From the NCBI GenBank assembly GCA_964655775.1, contig CAZZNQ010000007.1, positions 12,644 through 76,643 of the forward strand: 64,000 nt of DNA. Direction: 5' to 3'. The notes beneath the pieces were generated by a model that had not been told where the DNA came from, searched no databases, and saw nothing but the letters and a program-made list of their open reading frames with translations. The position numbers and the translations under genes were made by a program. This document shows positions 30,826-38,496 of the stretch, in pieces. Every line of letters starts with the position of its first letter. Position 1 is the first letter of the stretch. The DNA is from CAZZNQ01 sp964655775. GTDB lineage: Bacteria; Planctomycetota; Brocadiia; SM23-32.

Positions 30826-31065
30826 CTATTCGGCGATCTTCGCCATCACCTGGCCTACCTGCACGGTGTCGCCTTCCTCCACCAGGATTGCGTCTATCTT
30901 GCCCGAGACCGGGGAGGGCACCGTGAAGGCCGCCTTGTCGGTTACCATCTCCACCATGTCGTCGCCTTCCTCCACGTCGTCGCCTTCCGCCACGTACCAG
31001 AAAGAAACGTCGGCCTTGTCGGGTGCGTCTTCGCCCAGCTCGGGAAGCTTGAAATCGGTCGCCAT
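30826..31065 (-). CDS. Free-standing lipoyl-domain protein
   Basis: Protein of 79 residues that is a single biotinyl/lipoyl domain and nothing else. The lysine to be modified is in MVTDKAAFTVPSP (Lys43), followed by VSGKIDAILVEEGDTVQVGQ, as in E2 components of 2-oxo-acid dehydrogenases. There is no peripheral-subunit-binding or catalytic acyltransferase domain. It sits 12 bases after lipA in the lpdA-lipB-lipA string, so it is almost surely lipoylated by these enzymes. It is not GcvH-like in length. What it shuttles acyl or electron groups for is unknown; no E1 or E2 gene is in the window. Confidence 0.88.
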   Translation of the reverse strand: MATDFKLPELGEDAPDKADVSFWYVAEGDDVEEGDDMVEMVTDKAAFTVPSPVSGKIDAILVEEGDTVQVGQVMAKIAE

Positions 31066-31077
31066 CTGCTGCTCCTG

Positions 31078-31971
31078 TCAGTCGGTCTGTTGGTCGGTCT
31101 TTTCGGTCTGCAGAAATCTTTCGGCCATCTCCGCCGCATGGTAGCTGCTTCGCACGAACGGTCCGCTGGCCACGCCGTCGAATCCCATGCGTTCCGCCGT
31201 CTCGCGCAGCCGCTCGAAGCGTTGGGGTGTCGCGAACTCGACCACCGAATGATGCTCTTTCGACGGTGCGAGATACTGCCCGATCGTCATCAGACGGCAT
31301 CCGGCCTCCAGCAGATCGCGCAGAACGGTCTCGACTTCGTCGTCGCGTTCGCCAAGGCCCAGCATGATGCCGCTCTTCACCGGCGGAGCGTCGGGCCGGC
31401 CGGCCGCCTGCGCCAGCACGGCCAGCGAGCGGGCATAGTCGGCTGCGGGCCGGACCTCGTGGTAGAGGCGGGGCACCGTCTCCACGTTATGATTGAAGAC
31501 TTCGGGTCCGGCGTCAAGCACGCGCGCAATGTCGTCGCGCCGCCCCTGGAAGTCGGGCACTAGCAACTCGACGCTCGCGTCCGTCTGCTCGTGGACGGCC
31601 TCGATGGTGCGCGCGAACTGGCCGCTGCCGCCGTCGGGCAGATCGTCCCGCGTTACGCTGGTCACCACCACGTGGCGCAGGCCCAACTCCCGCGTCGCCT
31701 CGGCCAGCCTTTCCGGCTCCCCAGGGTCCAGCGGGAGCGGGGCGCCGCCGGCAACAGCGCAGAAGGTGCAGTTGCGGGTGCATACGTCGCCCAGGATCAT
31801 GAACGTAGCCGTACCGCGCGCAAAGCACTCACAGAGGTTGGGGCAGTGAGCAGACTGGCAAACCGTATGCAGTTCCAGACGTTCCAGGAGGGCGTGGACG
31901 CGCTCCATCCTGCCCGGCGGGGGGAGGCGTTTCTTGAGCCACGGCGGGAATCTTCGCGCTGTCTTGCTCAT
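31078..31971 (-). CDS. lipA: Lipoyl synthase
   Basis: Radical-SAM enzyme that inserts two sulfur atoms into octanoyl groups bound to lipoyl domains. The 297-residue protein has the auxiliary-cluster Cys set at 38, 43 and 49 (VCQSAHCPNLCEC) and the radical-SAM set CTRNCTFC at 64, 68 and 71, then NHNVETVPRLY and the C-terminal RSSYHA with the Ser that ligates the auxiliary cluster. Its start overlaps the lipB stop by four bases (ATGA). The product acts with LipB on the lipoyl protein encoded 12 bases downstream. Confidence 0.97.
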   Translation of the reverse strand: MSKTARRFPPWLKKRLPPPGRMERVHALLERLELHTVCQSAHCPNLCECFARGTATFMILGDVCTRNCTFCAVAGGAPLPLDPGEPERLAEATRELGLRHVVVTSVTRDDLPDGGSGQFARTIEAVHEQTDASVELLVPDFQGRRDDIARVLDAGPEVFNHNVETVPRLYHEVRPAADYARSLAVLAQAAGRPDAPPVKSGIMLGLGERDDEVETVLRDLLEAGCRLMTIGQYLAPSKEHHSVVEFATPQRFERLRETAERMGFDGVASGPFVRSSYHAAEMAERFLQTEKTDQQTD

Positions 31972-32660
31972 AGTGTGGCCGCCGACCTCTCCGGCGCCTC
32001 CACAGCATCGAAACCGAAGTCCTCCGCGAAGAACCGAGCCGCCCTCTGCGCGACCTCGTTCAGCTCGGGCGCGTGGCCCGTCTCCCGTTTCAGGCTGGTC
32101 ATGGTAACGTCCGGGAGGCCGCACGGCACGATCAGATCGAAGTAGTCGAGGTCCGGCGCAACGTTCAGCGCCACCCCGTGGTAGGTGACCCAGCGCCGGA
32201 CGGCTATGCCGATGGACGCGATCTTGCGCTCGCCGACCCAGCAGCCGGTGTGCGGGCCTTTCGCGTGCGCCGTCACGCCGTAGCTCGCGCACAGCCGCAC
32301 CAGCCACGATTGCAGGTCACGCAGGTAGCGATGGAGGTCCGGCCCCCGGCGGCGCAGATCGACGATCGGGTAGACGACAAGCTGGCCCGGGCCGTGAAAG
32401 GTCACTTGCCCGCCCCGGTTAGTGCGGTGCACGGCGACTCCCATTTCTTCCAGCCGCCGGCCGGCCGCGAGCACGTCCGCGGCTTGTCCGCGGCGGCCAA
32501 TGGTGATGACGGGCGGATGCTCCACCGGCATCAGGTAGCTCGGACCGTCCGGCTCGTCGATGCAGCGGTCACGAAGGCGGACCTGCATGTCGAAAGCAAC
32601 CTGGTAATCCATCCGGCGCAGCGGCAGGCACATGAGTTCTTGGCGTGCTGCATCCGCCAT
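31968..32660 (-). CDS. lipB: Octanoyl-[acyl-carrier-protein]:protein octanoyltransferase
   Basis: Transfers octanoate from ACP to lipoyl domains. The 230-residue protein begins at ATG 32660. It shows the GRRG and NRGGQVTFHGPGQLVVYPI motifs, the conserved Lys in GERKIASIG, and the acyl-accepting Cys in FDLIVPCGLPD, so both catalytic residues are present. It is five bases downstream of lpdA and overlaps lipA by four bases. Confidence 0.95.
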   Translation of the reverse strand: MADAARQELMCLPLRRMDYQVAFDMQVRLRDRCIDEPDGPSYLMPVEHPPVITIGRRGQAADVLAAGRRLEEMGVAVHRTNRGGQVTFHGPGQLVVYPIVDLRRRGPDLHRYLRDLQSWLVRLCASYGVTAHAKGPHTGCWVGERKIASIGIAVRRWVTYHGVALNVAPDLDYFDLIVPCGLPDVTMTSLKRETGHAPELNEVAQRAARFFAEDFGFDAVEAPERSAATL

Positions 32661-32665
32661 CGAGC

Positions 32666-34063
32666 TCAACCTCTCCAGTTGATCGGCATCCCGATGACAC
32701 CCTCCGCCGCCTCGCGGACGGACTCGGGCATGGTCGGGTGCGCGTGAATGGTCTCGCTCATCTCCTCGGCGGTGCACTCCAGCTTGACCGCAAGGCAGGC
32801 CTCGCCCAGAAGATCGCTGGCGTGCTCGCCGCAAATGGCCACGCCCACGATCCGCCCGGTTCTTTCTTCGCAGATCATCTTCACGAAACCGTCGGTGGCC
32901 GCGGCGATGTGCGCCTTGCCCAGCGCGCGGAACGGGAATTTCTTGACTGTGATTTCGCCGATCTCCGCCTTCGCTTCCTCTTCCGAGAGGCCCACCAGCC
33001 CTATCTCGGGGAAGGAGAAAACGACGGCCGGCACGACGCGATAGTCCATTTCGGTGGTGATAGTGCCGGTGAGGTGAGCGGCGGCCACCACGGCCTCCTG
33101 GCTGGCGACGTGCGCCAGCAGGGCCTTGCCGTTGACGTCGCCGATGGCGTAGATGTGCGACTTCGAAGTCTGAAGGTGTTCGTTCACGCTCAGCTCGCCC
33201 TTTTCCCCGGTCTCAAGGCCGGCCTTCTCCACGTCCAGACCGCTGCAATCGGGTTTGCGGCCGACGCATACAAGCATCTTCTGTGCCTCCACGGCGTCGC
33301 CGCCGGACAGCTTCACGCGCACGCCGCCGTCGGTCTTCTCCATCTCCTCGACCCGCTGGCCCGTCACGACCTCGACGCCGCGCTTCTTCAGGGCCTTGGT
33401 GACCTCGGCAGCGCAGTCGGCATCCAGTGCGGGCAGCAGGCGATCCAGCGCCTCGACCACCGTTACCTCGACACCCAGAACCGAGTAGATGCCGGCGAAC
33501 TCGATTCCGATGTAGCCGCCGCCAACGACGATGACGGACTCGGGAAGCTCGTTCGCCGTCACGGCGTCCGAGCTGTCGATCACGACGTCATGGTCGAAGG
33601 GCGTGGCGGGCAACTCGAAGGGCTTGGAGCCGGTGGCGATGATGATGTTGCGCGCTGTGATGGATGAGTCCTCGTCCCCGCCCTTGACTTCGAGCGTATG
33701 GGGATCGGCGAAGGACGCCTCGCCGCGGATAAGGTCCACCTTGTTGGCCTTAAGCAGGCCTTCGACGCCGCCACGGAGGGTCTTGACGACTTTGTCGCGG
33801 TGCTTGCCTGTTGCTGCGTAGTCGATCTTCACATCCGAAGCGCCGACTCCGAACTGCTCCCCGGCCTGGGCATCCAGCAGTGTGCGCGCGGCCTGCCACA
33901 GGGCCTTGGTCGGGATGCAGCCCACGTTGGTGCAGACGCCGCCGAGCTTGCCCTTCTCGATCACGCACGCTTTCGCCCCGAGCTGGGCGGCCCGTATACC
34001 GGCCACGTAGCCTCCCGGTCCCGCTCCGATCACGGCAACGTCGTACTGGTATTCGTCGGCCAT
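32666..34063 (-). CDS. lpdA: Dihydrolipoyl dehydrogenase
   Basis: FAD disulfide oxidoreductase that reoxidises dihydrolipoyl groups with NAD+. The 465-residue protein has the FAD motif VAVIGAGPGGYVAGI, the redox disulfide GGVCTNVGCIPTK (Cys44 and Cys49), the NAD-binding VIVVGGGYIGIEFAGIYS, the second FAD motif IYAIGDV, and the C-terminal HAHPT with the catalytic His. It is the first gene of the run lpdA-lipB-lipA-lipoyl protein-holB-rsgA, so the full lipoate cycle apart from an acyl dehydrogenase is encoded together. Confidence 0.96.
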   Translation of the reverse strand: MADEYQYDVAVIGAGPGGYVAGIRAAQLGAKACVIEKGKLGGVCTNVGCIPTKALWQAARTLLDAQAGEQFGVGASDVKIDYAATGKHRDKVVKTLRGGVEGLLKANKVDLIRGEASFADPHTLEVKGGDEDSSITARNIIIATGSKPFELPATPFDHDVVIDSSDAVTANELPESVIVVGGGYIGIEFAGIYSVLGVEVTVVEALDRLLPALDADCAAEVTKALKKRGVEVVTGQRVEEMEKTDGGVRVKLSGGDAVEAQKMLVCVGRKPDCSGLDVEKAGLETGEKGELSVNEHLQTSKSHIYAIGDVNGKALLAHVASQEAVVAAAHLTGTITTEMDYRVVPAVVFSFPEIGLVGLSEEEAKAEIGEITVKKFPFRALGKAHIAAATDGFVKMICEERTGRIVGVAICGEHASDLLGEACLAVKLECTAEEMSETIHAHPTMPESVREAAEGVIGMPINWRG

Positions 34064-34178
34064 TCCTGAAGGTCCTCCGGTCTCTGAGACGTTCGGTGGA
34101 AGTCCGCCCGCGCGCCCGCGAGCGGTGGAACTGTCATTCTAAACCATACGGTGCGCGAAGTTAAGGGGCGGGCCGACC

Positions 34179-35276
34179 TCAACTCAGGTCGAACACCTCG
34201 CTGACGGACCGATTGTAGTGGATGCGATTGATGGTCCGCGCGAGGGTGTCGGAGAGGCAGCGTACCTTGAGGAACGGCAGCGACGCGAACTCGTCGGTTT
34301 GGGGTATGCTATTTGTTACCACGAAGCGCTTCAGCCCGTAATCCTCGTGCAGCTCGATCAGGCGCTGCCGTGCCTTGCTCTGGCACAGGTTGTGGCTGGC
34401 GGCAAGGTAGACCTCGCGGATTCCCTTCTCGGTGAGTCTCTTCACCAGTTCATAGACCGTGCCGGCCGTGCTCACAATGTCATCCAGGACGACGGCCTTT
34501 GTCTTGCCGCGGAAATCGCCGATCACGTCCGAGATCACGGCCACCTCGGCCTCCGGCCTGGTTTTCGAACCGATGGCGCAGGTCAGGCCGAGGGCCCGGC
34601 CGAAGTGGGTGATGAGCTTCGAGGCGCCGGCGTCCGGGGCGACGGCGATGACGTCGTCCGCGTCCTGGAAGCAGCCGAACTCCTCCACGAACAGGATCAG
34701 GGATTTCAGCATGGTCACCGGCATGTCGCCGTAGAAGCCGCGAATCTGGCCGGAATGCGGTTCCCAGGCGATCAGGCGGTCGACGCCGGAGACGGCCGTC
34801 ATGTCGGCGATCAGCTTGGCGGTGGTGGGTTCGCGCTGAAACGCCGTGGGCTTGTCCTGGCGGGCGTACGGCAGGTAGGGGACCACGGCGGTCACGTGCT
34901 GGGCGCCGTGCTCGCGGAAGGTGCGGGCGGCGATCAGCAGCGCCATGTAGTTCTCGTCCACGCTTCGTTCGGAGGTCGGATCGAGGAGTGCCTGGAACAG
35001 GAACACGTCGTAGCCGCCCACGTGGTGGTCGAGCCGCACGCATGTGGTCGTGTCGGAGAACTGCCAGTCGATGTTCTCCATGTGAAGGACGGACTCCTCG
35101 CTGTCGGCATCGGCCAGAAGCTCGTCGTAGCGCCTCACGACACTCCCCGCCAGCGCCGATGCGGACGAGCAGGACGCGACGAGCAGCCGCCCGCGCGTCG
35201 ACTCCATTCTCTGCGCCTGTTCGCCGGCGAAGCGCTCTGGCGTGAAGAACATCCTGCGATCCTCTTGTTTGGCCAT
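34179..35276 (-). CDS. prs: Ribose-phosphate pyrophosphokinase, divergent form
   Basis: Makes PRPP from ribose-5-phosphate and ATP for nucleotide, His and Trp synthesis. From ATG 35276 the protein has 365 residues, about 50 more than the common bacterial enzyme, mostly as an N-terminal extension (MAKQEDRRMFFTPERFAGEQ). Recognisable motifs are VPYLPYARQDK, the catalytic region PTTAKLIADM with EPHSGQIRGF (E-P-H where most have D-L-H), and the PRPP loop AVVLDDIVSTAGTVYE. Divergence suggests an archaeal-like or class-III-type member. It lies between lpdA and a metallophosphoesterase on the same strand. Confidence 0.9.
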   Translation of the reverse strand: MAKQEDRRMFFTPERFAGEQAQRMESTRGRLLVASCSSASALAGSVVRRYDELLADADSEESVLHMENIDWQFSDTTTCVRLDHHVGGYDVFLFQALLDPTSERSVDENYMALLIAARTFREHGAQHVTAVVPYLPYARQDKPTAFQREPTTAKLIADMTAVSGVDRLIAWEPHSGQIRGFYGDMPVTMLKSLILFVEEFGCFQDADDVIAVAPDAGASKLITHFGRALGLTCAIGSKTRPEAEVAVISDVIGDFRGKTKAVVLDDIVSTAGTVYELVKRLTEKGIREVYLAASHNLCQSKARQRLIELHEDYGLKRFVVTNSIPQTDEFASLPFLKVRCLSDTLARTINRIHYNRSVSEVFDLS

Positions 35277-35342
35277 CTCCGGAATGTCCTCCTCAGGATA
35301 TGTTGGTCTGTCCAGTCGCAATGCCTGCGGTCCGGAAGGGCG

Positions 35343-35999
35343 TCATGCTTGCCGGATCTCGGCTTCGGCCCGTCCGTCCTGCAAGCTGGCGTACACCAAT
35401 CCTCCGTTCCTGAGCGGGCCGGGGTTGGCGATGGTGGTGTGGCCAAGCGTGCTCACTGTCGCGCTCTCATGAATGTGGCCGGTGAAGCAGAGAACCGGCT
35501 GCCGCGCGTCGATGAACTCCCGCACCGACCGGCTGCCCACGTGCCCGCCTCGGCGCGCTACGTCGGCCACGCTGTCCAGGGGCGGCTGATGGCAGACGAG
35601 GACCAGCGGCAGGTCGGTGTCCAGGCCGTCCACCGCCCGCTCCAGCACGGCCCTCAACCGGCCCTCGGTCATCTCATTCGGCGTCCACGAGGGACAGGGG
35701 ATGGAACCGCCCGCTCCCGCGAATGCGACGCCGTCGCGGACAACGTGCCGGCCGTCGACGCTGACATCCTCCTCGGCCAGGTAGTCGCCCACGTCCGGGT
35801 GATCGCAGTTGCCGGGCACAGCCAGCACGCTCCGGTTCACCTCTCGAACCGCGTCGAGCACCTTGCGGACATCTTCACGATGGCCGAAATGCGTCAGGTC
35901 ACCGGTCAGAAGCACCACGTCCGCCGCGGCGACGTCCTCGGTAACGTCGGCAAGGCGCGCCGTCGCCCCGTGGATGTCCGTCATGCTGACGATGATCAC
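35343..35999 (-). CDS. Calcineurin-like metallophosphoesterase
   Basis: Dinuclear-metal phosphoesterase of 218 residues with a GTG start at 35999 (CAGGAGA upstream). All five metal motifs are visible: SMTDIHG, LTGDLTHFG, VPGNCDHPD, LVCHQPP and FTGHIHE, ending with NPGPLRNGG. It resembles the small YfcE/Icc-type proteins that hydrolyse phosphodiesters. It follows the sulfatase by 28 bases and precedes prs. The substrate cannot be told from sequence. Confidence 0.9.
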   Translation of the reverse strand: MIIVSMTDIHGATARLADVTEDVAAADVVLLTGDLTHFGHREDVRKVLDAVREVNRSVLAVPGNCDHPDVGDYLAEEDVSVDGRHVVRDGVAFAGAGGSIPCPSWTPNEMTEGRLRAVLERAVDGLDTDLPLVLVCHQPPLDSVADVARRGGHVGSRSVREFIDARQPVLCFTGHIHESATVSTLGHTTIANPGPLRNGGLVYASLQDGRAEAEIRQA

Positions 36000-36027
36000 G
36001 GTATTCTCCTGAACAGGCGCCGCCGGA

Positions 36028-37485
36028 TCAGCCGACCAGATAGCCGCCTCTTGTGCGCTCCAGCTCGTCGGCGCCTTCGGCACGTCCGTTCTCGCGCAAC
36101 CGCTCGCAGTACGAAGGCCATTCCGAGCGCGTGTGGAAAGGTCCGCCTTCCTGCAGGACGGTCCAGAGCGGATCGATGCGGTTCGCGGACATCGCCATCA
36201 TGTCGGCGGTCCATTGCTCCAGTAGGGCCAGGCCACGGTCGGCTATGTCCGGTCGCTCTGAGGCCAGGTCGCGGGTCTCGTGAGGGTCTTCCTCCAGATT
36301 GAACAGCATCACCGGCGGGAAATCCTTCATGCCCGTGTGATAGGTGCGGATAACGATCCACGGTCCGAACCGCACCGCGCGCTGGCAGCTCCACGCGCAC
36401 TGCGAAACGACAAGGAACTCGCGTCCCGTGTCCGAAGCGCCGTCGAGTGCCGGGGCGAAGCTGCACCCGTCCCAGCGCCCGGCGGGCTTTCCGCCCAGCA
36501 GTTCCATCACCGTCGGCGGCAGGTCCAGGTTGTAGTGCAGGCCGTCGTCCATGTTGCCGCCTGTCTTGCCCGGCCACCGGATGATTAGCGGCACGCGGCT
36601 GGTGATGTGGTCGGCCGTCTGATGGTCGCCGTAGACGTTCAACTCGCCCTGGTTCTCGCCGTGGTCGGAGCTGATGATGATGGCCGTATCCTCCAGCAGA
36701 CCGCGTTCCTCCAGCGCGTCCAGGATCATGCCCAGATGCTGGTCGGCATAGCGGATGCCGCAGTCGTAGCCGTCCACCCACCGCCTGTAGTCCTCCAGGC
36801 CGGCAATCTCGTTCGGCAGGTCGAACCGGTCGTTCCGCGGTCCGAAGCCGCGCGGCTCCCGGGCGCTGTGGGGACCGTAGCTTCGCAGTTGCCGGTTGAT
36901 GGCGTCCTGGTCGATCCAGTCCGGCAGAGGGGCGTCCTTGAAAGGGTTGCCGAACTCCTCCGGGGTGCGATAGGGCGTGTGTGGGTCCCAGACGTTCACG
37001 TGCAGGAACCAGTTGTCCTCTTCGCCGTGCCGGTCGAGCCACTCCAGCGCGGTGGGCACCACCTCTTCGGCCCTTTCCATTCCGCCGCGCCCCGGGTTGT
37101 GCATCTCGCGGAACCCGTGGTAGAACCACCACGCCGAGTGCCGTTCGGCGAAGGGGCTCACGGAGGAGGTGTAGATTCCGCAGGTGCGCATGGCGGCAGG
37201 CCACGTGTTCCAGTTGGGCCCCAGGCGGAAGCCTCTGTCCGGGCCGACGATATACGGGTCGGCCGCCGTCCCGCCGTGGTCGACCACGCCTGTGTGGATG
37301 CCGTGCCGGCCCAGGAACAGGGCGGCGCGGGACGGAAGGCAGGGGGCGTCGCTGGCGTAGTAGTTCGTGAACACCGTGCCTTCTGCGGCGATGCGGTCGA
37401 TGTTGGGCGAGGTGTCCCGATGGTAGCCGTAACAGCCCAGATGGTCGGGGCGCAGAGTGTCGATGTCGTAGTAGAGGATGCGCAC
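36028..37485 (-). CDS. Sulfatase (formylglycine type), cytoplasmic
   Basis: Alkaline-phosphatase-superfamily sulfatase of 485 residues with a GTG start at 37485. The metal site DIDTLRPDHLGCYGY is at 7-21, and Cys49 in APCLPSRAAL is the residue to be converted to formylglycine by an anaerobic or aerobic maturase elsewhere in the genome. DHGENQGELNVYGDH near 285 supplies further metal ligands. There is no signal peptide, unusual for the many planctomycete sulfatases that are exported, so a cytoplasmic substrate such as imported sulfated sugar is likely. The next genes upstream are a CPBP protease and a DUF4838 protein. Confidence 0.92.
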   Translation of the reverse strand: MRILYYDIDTLRPDHLGCYGYHRDTSPNIDRIAAEGTVFTNYYASDAPCLPSRAALFLGRHGIHTGVVDHGGTAADPYIVGPDRGFRLGPNWNTWPAAMRTCGIYTSSVSPFAERHSAWWFYHGFREMHNPGRGGMERAEEVVPTALEWLDRHGEEDNWFLHVNVWDPHTPYRTPEEFGNPFKDAPLPDWIDQDAINRQLRSYGPHSAREPRGFGPRNDRFDLPNEIAGLEDYRRWVDGYDCGIRYADQHLGMILDALEERGLLEDTAIIISSDHGENQGELNVYGDHQTADHITSRVPLIIRWPGKTGGNMDDGLHYNLDLPPTVMELLGGKPAGRWDGCSFAPALDGASDTGREFLVVSQCAWSCQRAVRFGPWIVIRTYHTGMKDFPPVMLFNLEEDPHETRDLASERPDIADRGLALLEQWTADMMAMSANRIDPLWTVLQEGGPFHTRSEWPSYCERLRENGRAEGADELERTRGGYLVG

Positions 37486-37562
37486 GAGGGATTCTCCGCA
37501 AACGAAGGGAACGGGGAGTCAAACGGTAGCTGCGGGCATTCTGTTCGGAAAGGCCCTGCCTG

Positions 37563-38474
37563 TCAAGGCGAACCGTTACCGGCGCCGGCAGCGGATGCGC
37601 TTGTCCGTCTTCGGTGCAGCAGGAGTCCCAGGAATACGGTCAGCAGGAGCACCGAGACGGTGCCGGGTAGGGAGCCCTCCAGCCCGAAATCGCGCGCGAT
37701 CGGCACGCCCGCCGAGGACTCCGCCGATACGGACAGGAGGCCGCTGGTTGGGAACCCGCTGACCGGCAGCCCGAAGAGCACGGACTGGGCGGCGTTCCAT
37801 CCGAAGTGCAGTGCCGTGGGGAACCAGATGTTCCCGCTGAGCATGTACGCCAGGGCAAGCGCCACGCTGGCCAGTAGTATGTTCGCCCCTCCGAACGGCG
37901 ACTGCCAGAAATGCGGGTTCAGCATGTGCGGCGTCACAAAGAGGATGCTGCTGACGGCCACGGCCGCCCACGGCGCGCCGGCTTCGATGACGTTGACCAG
38001 GATGTAGCCGCGAAAGACGATCTCCTCGTGGAACGCGGCCAGGACCAGCACGGCCGCAACTGCAGGGACGGCGAGGATCGATCCGAAGCCGTCGATGCGA
38101 AGCGGGCCGAGGGCGACCATGAGCAGGATGGGCAAAGCCGCAGCGCCGGCGCCCATCGCCAGCCCCACCCAGGCAGATGCTGTCGGCCGGTGGTCCGGCC
38201 TCTGCAGGCCGAGAGAGCGCAGAGACCTGCGATCCACGAATAGCCGAAAGACCACCACCAGCCCGAACGAGAGGGCGAGTTGGAGCGCCACCGCGCCGAA
38301 CACGAAGACGAACTCCGCGACTCCGGACCGGGCCTTGCCGAAACCCGCCAGCGCGAGAACCACGCCTGCGGCAAGGCCCCCCAGGACGGAGACGACCAAG
38401 TACGCGACGAAGAACACGGTCACGCGCCATGGGGTGCGCAGTCGACCCTCACGATCCAGCAGGAATCGCGCCAT
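37563..38474 (-). CDS. CPBP family intramembrane metalloprotease
   Basis: Membrane protein of 303 residues with about eight hydrophobic segments. The CAAX-protease/bacteriocin-processing (CPBP, ABI) signature is complete: AAFHEEIVFRGYI with the Glu pair, FVTPHMLNPHFW with a His, and the last ALHFGWNAAQ motif. Members cleave or process peptides within the membrane and are often linked to bacteriocin immunity, but most have no known substrate. The start is placed at ATG 38474. It is 22 bases after the DUF4838 gene on the same strand. Confidence 0.9.
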   Translation of the reverse strand: MARFLLDREGRLRTPWRVTVFFVAYLVVSVLGGLAAGVVLALAGFGKARSGVAEFVFVFGAVALQLALSFGLVVVFRLFVDRRSLRSLGLQRPDHRPTASAWVGLAMGAGAAALPILLMVALGPLRIDGFGSILAVPAVAAVLVLAAFHEEIVFRGYILVNVIEAGAPWAAVAVSSILFVTPHMLNPHFWQSPFGGANILLASVALALAYMLSGNIWFPTALHFGWNAAQSVLFGLPVSGFPTSGLLSVSAESSAGVPIARDFGLEGSLPGTVSVLLLTVFLGLLLHRRRTSASAAGAGNGSP

Positions 38475-38496
38475 CGTGCCCACTTTGATGCCTGTG

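Noticed and set aside
34218..36302. Open frame of 694 codons on the plus strand
   Set aside because: It is antisense to prs and the metallophosphoesterase, whose products have clear family motifs; the plus-strand translation is rich in Ala, Arg, Gly and His with no motif, as is usual for shadow frames at high GC.
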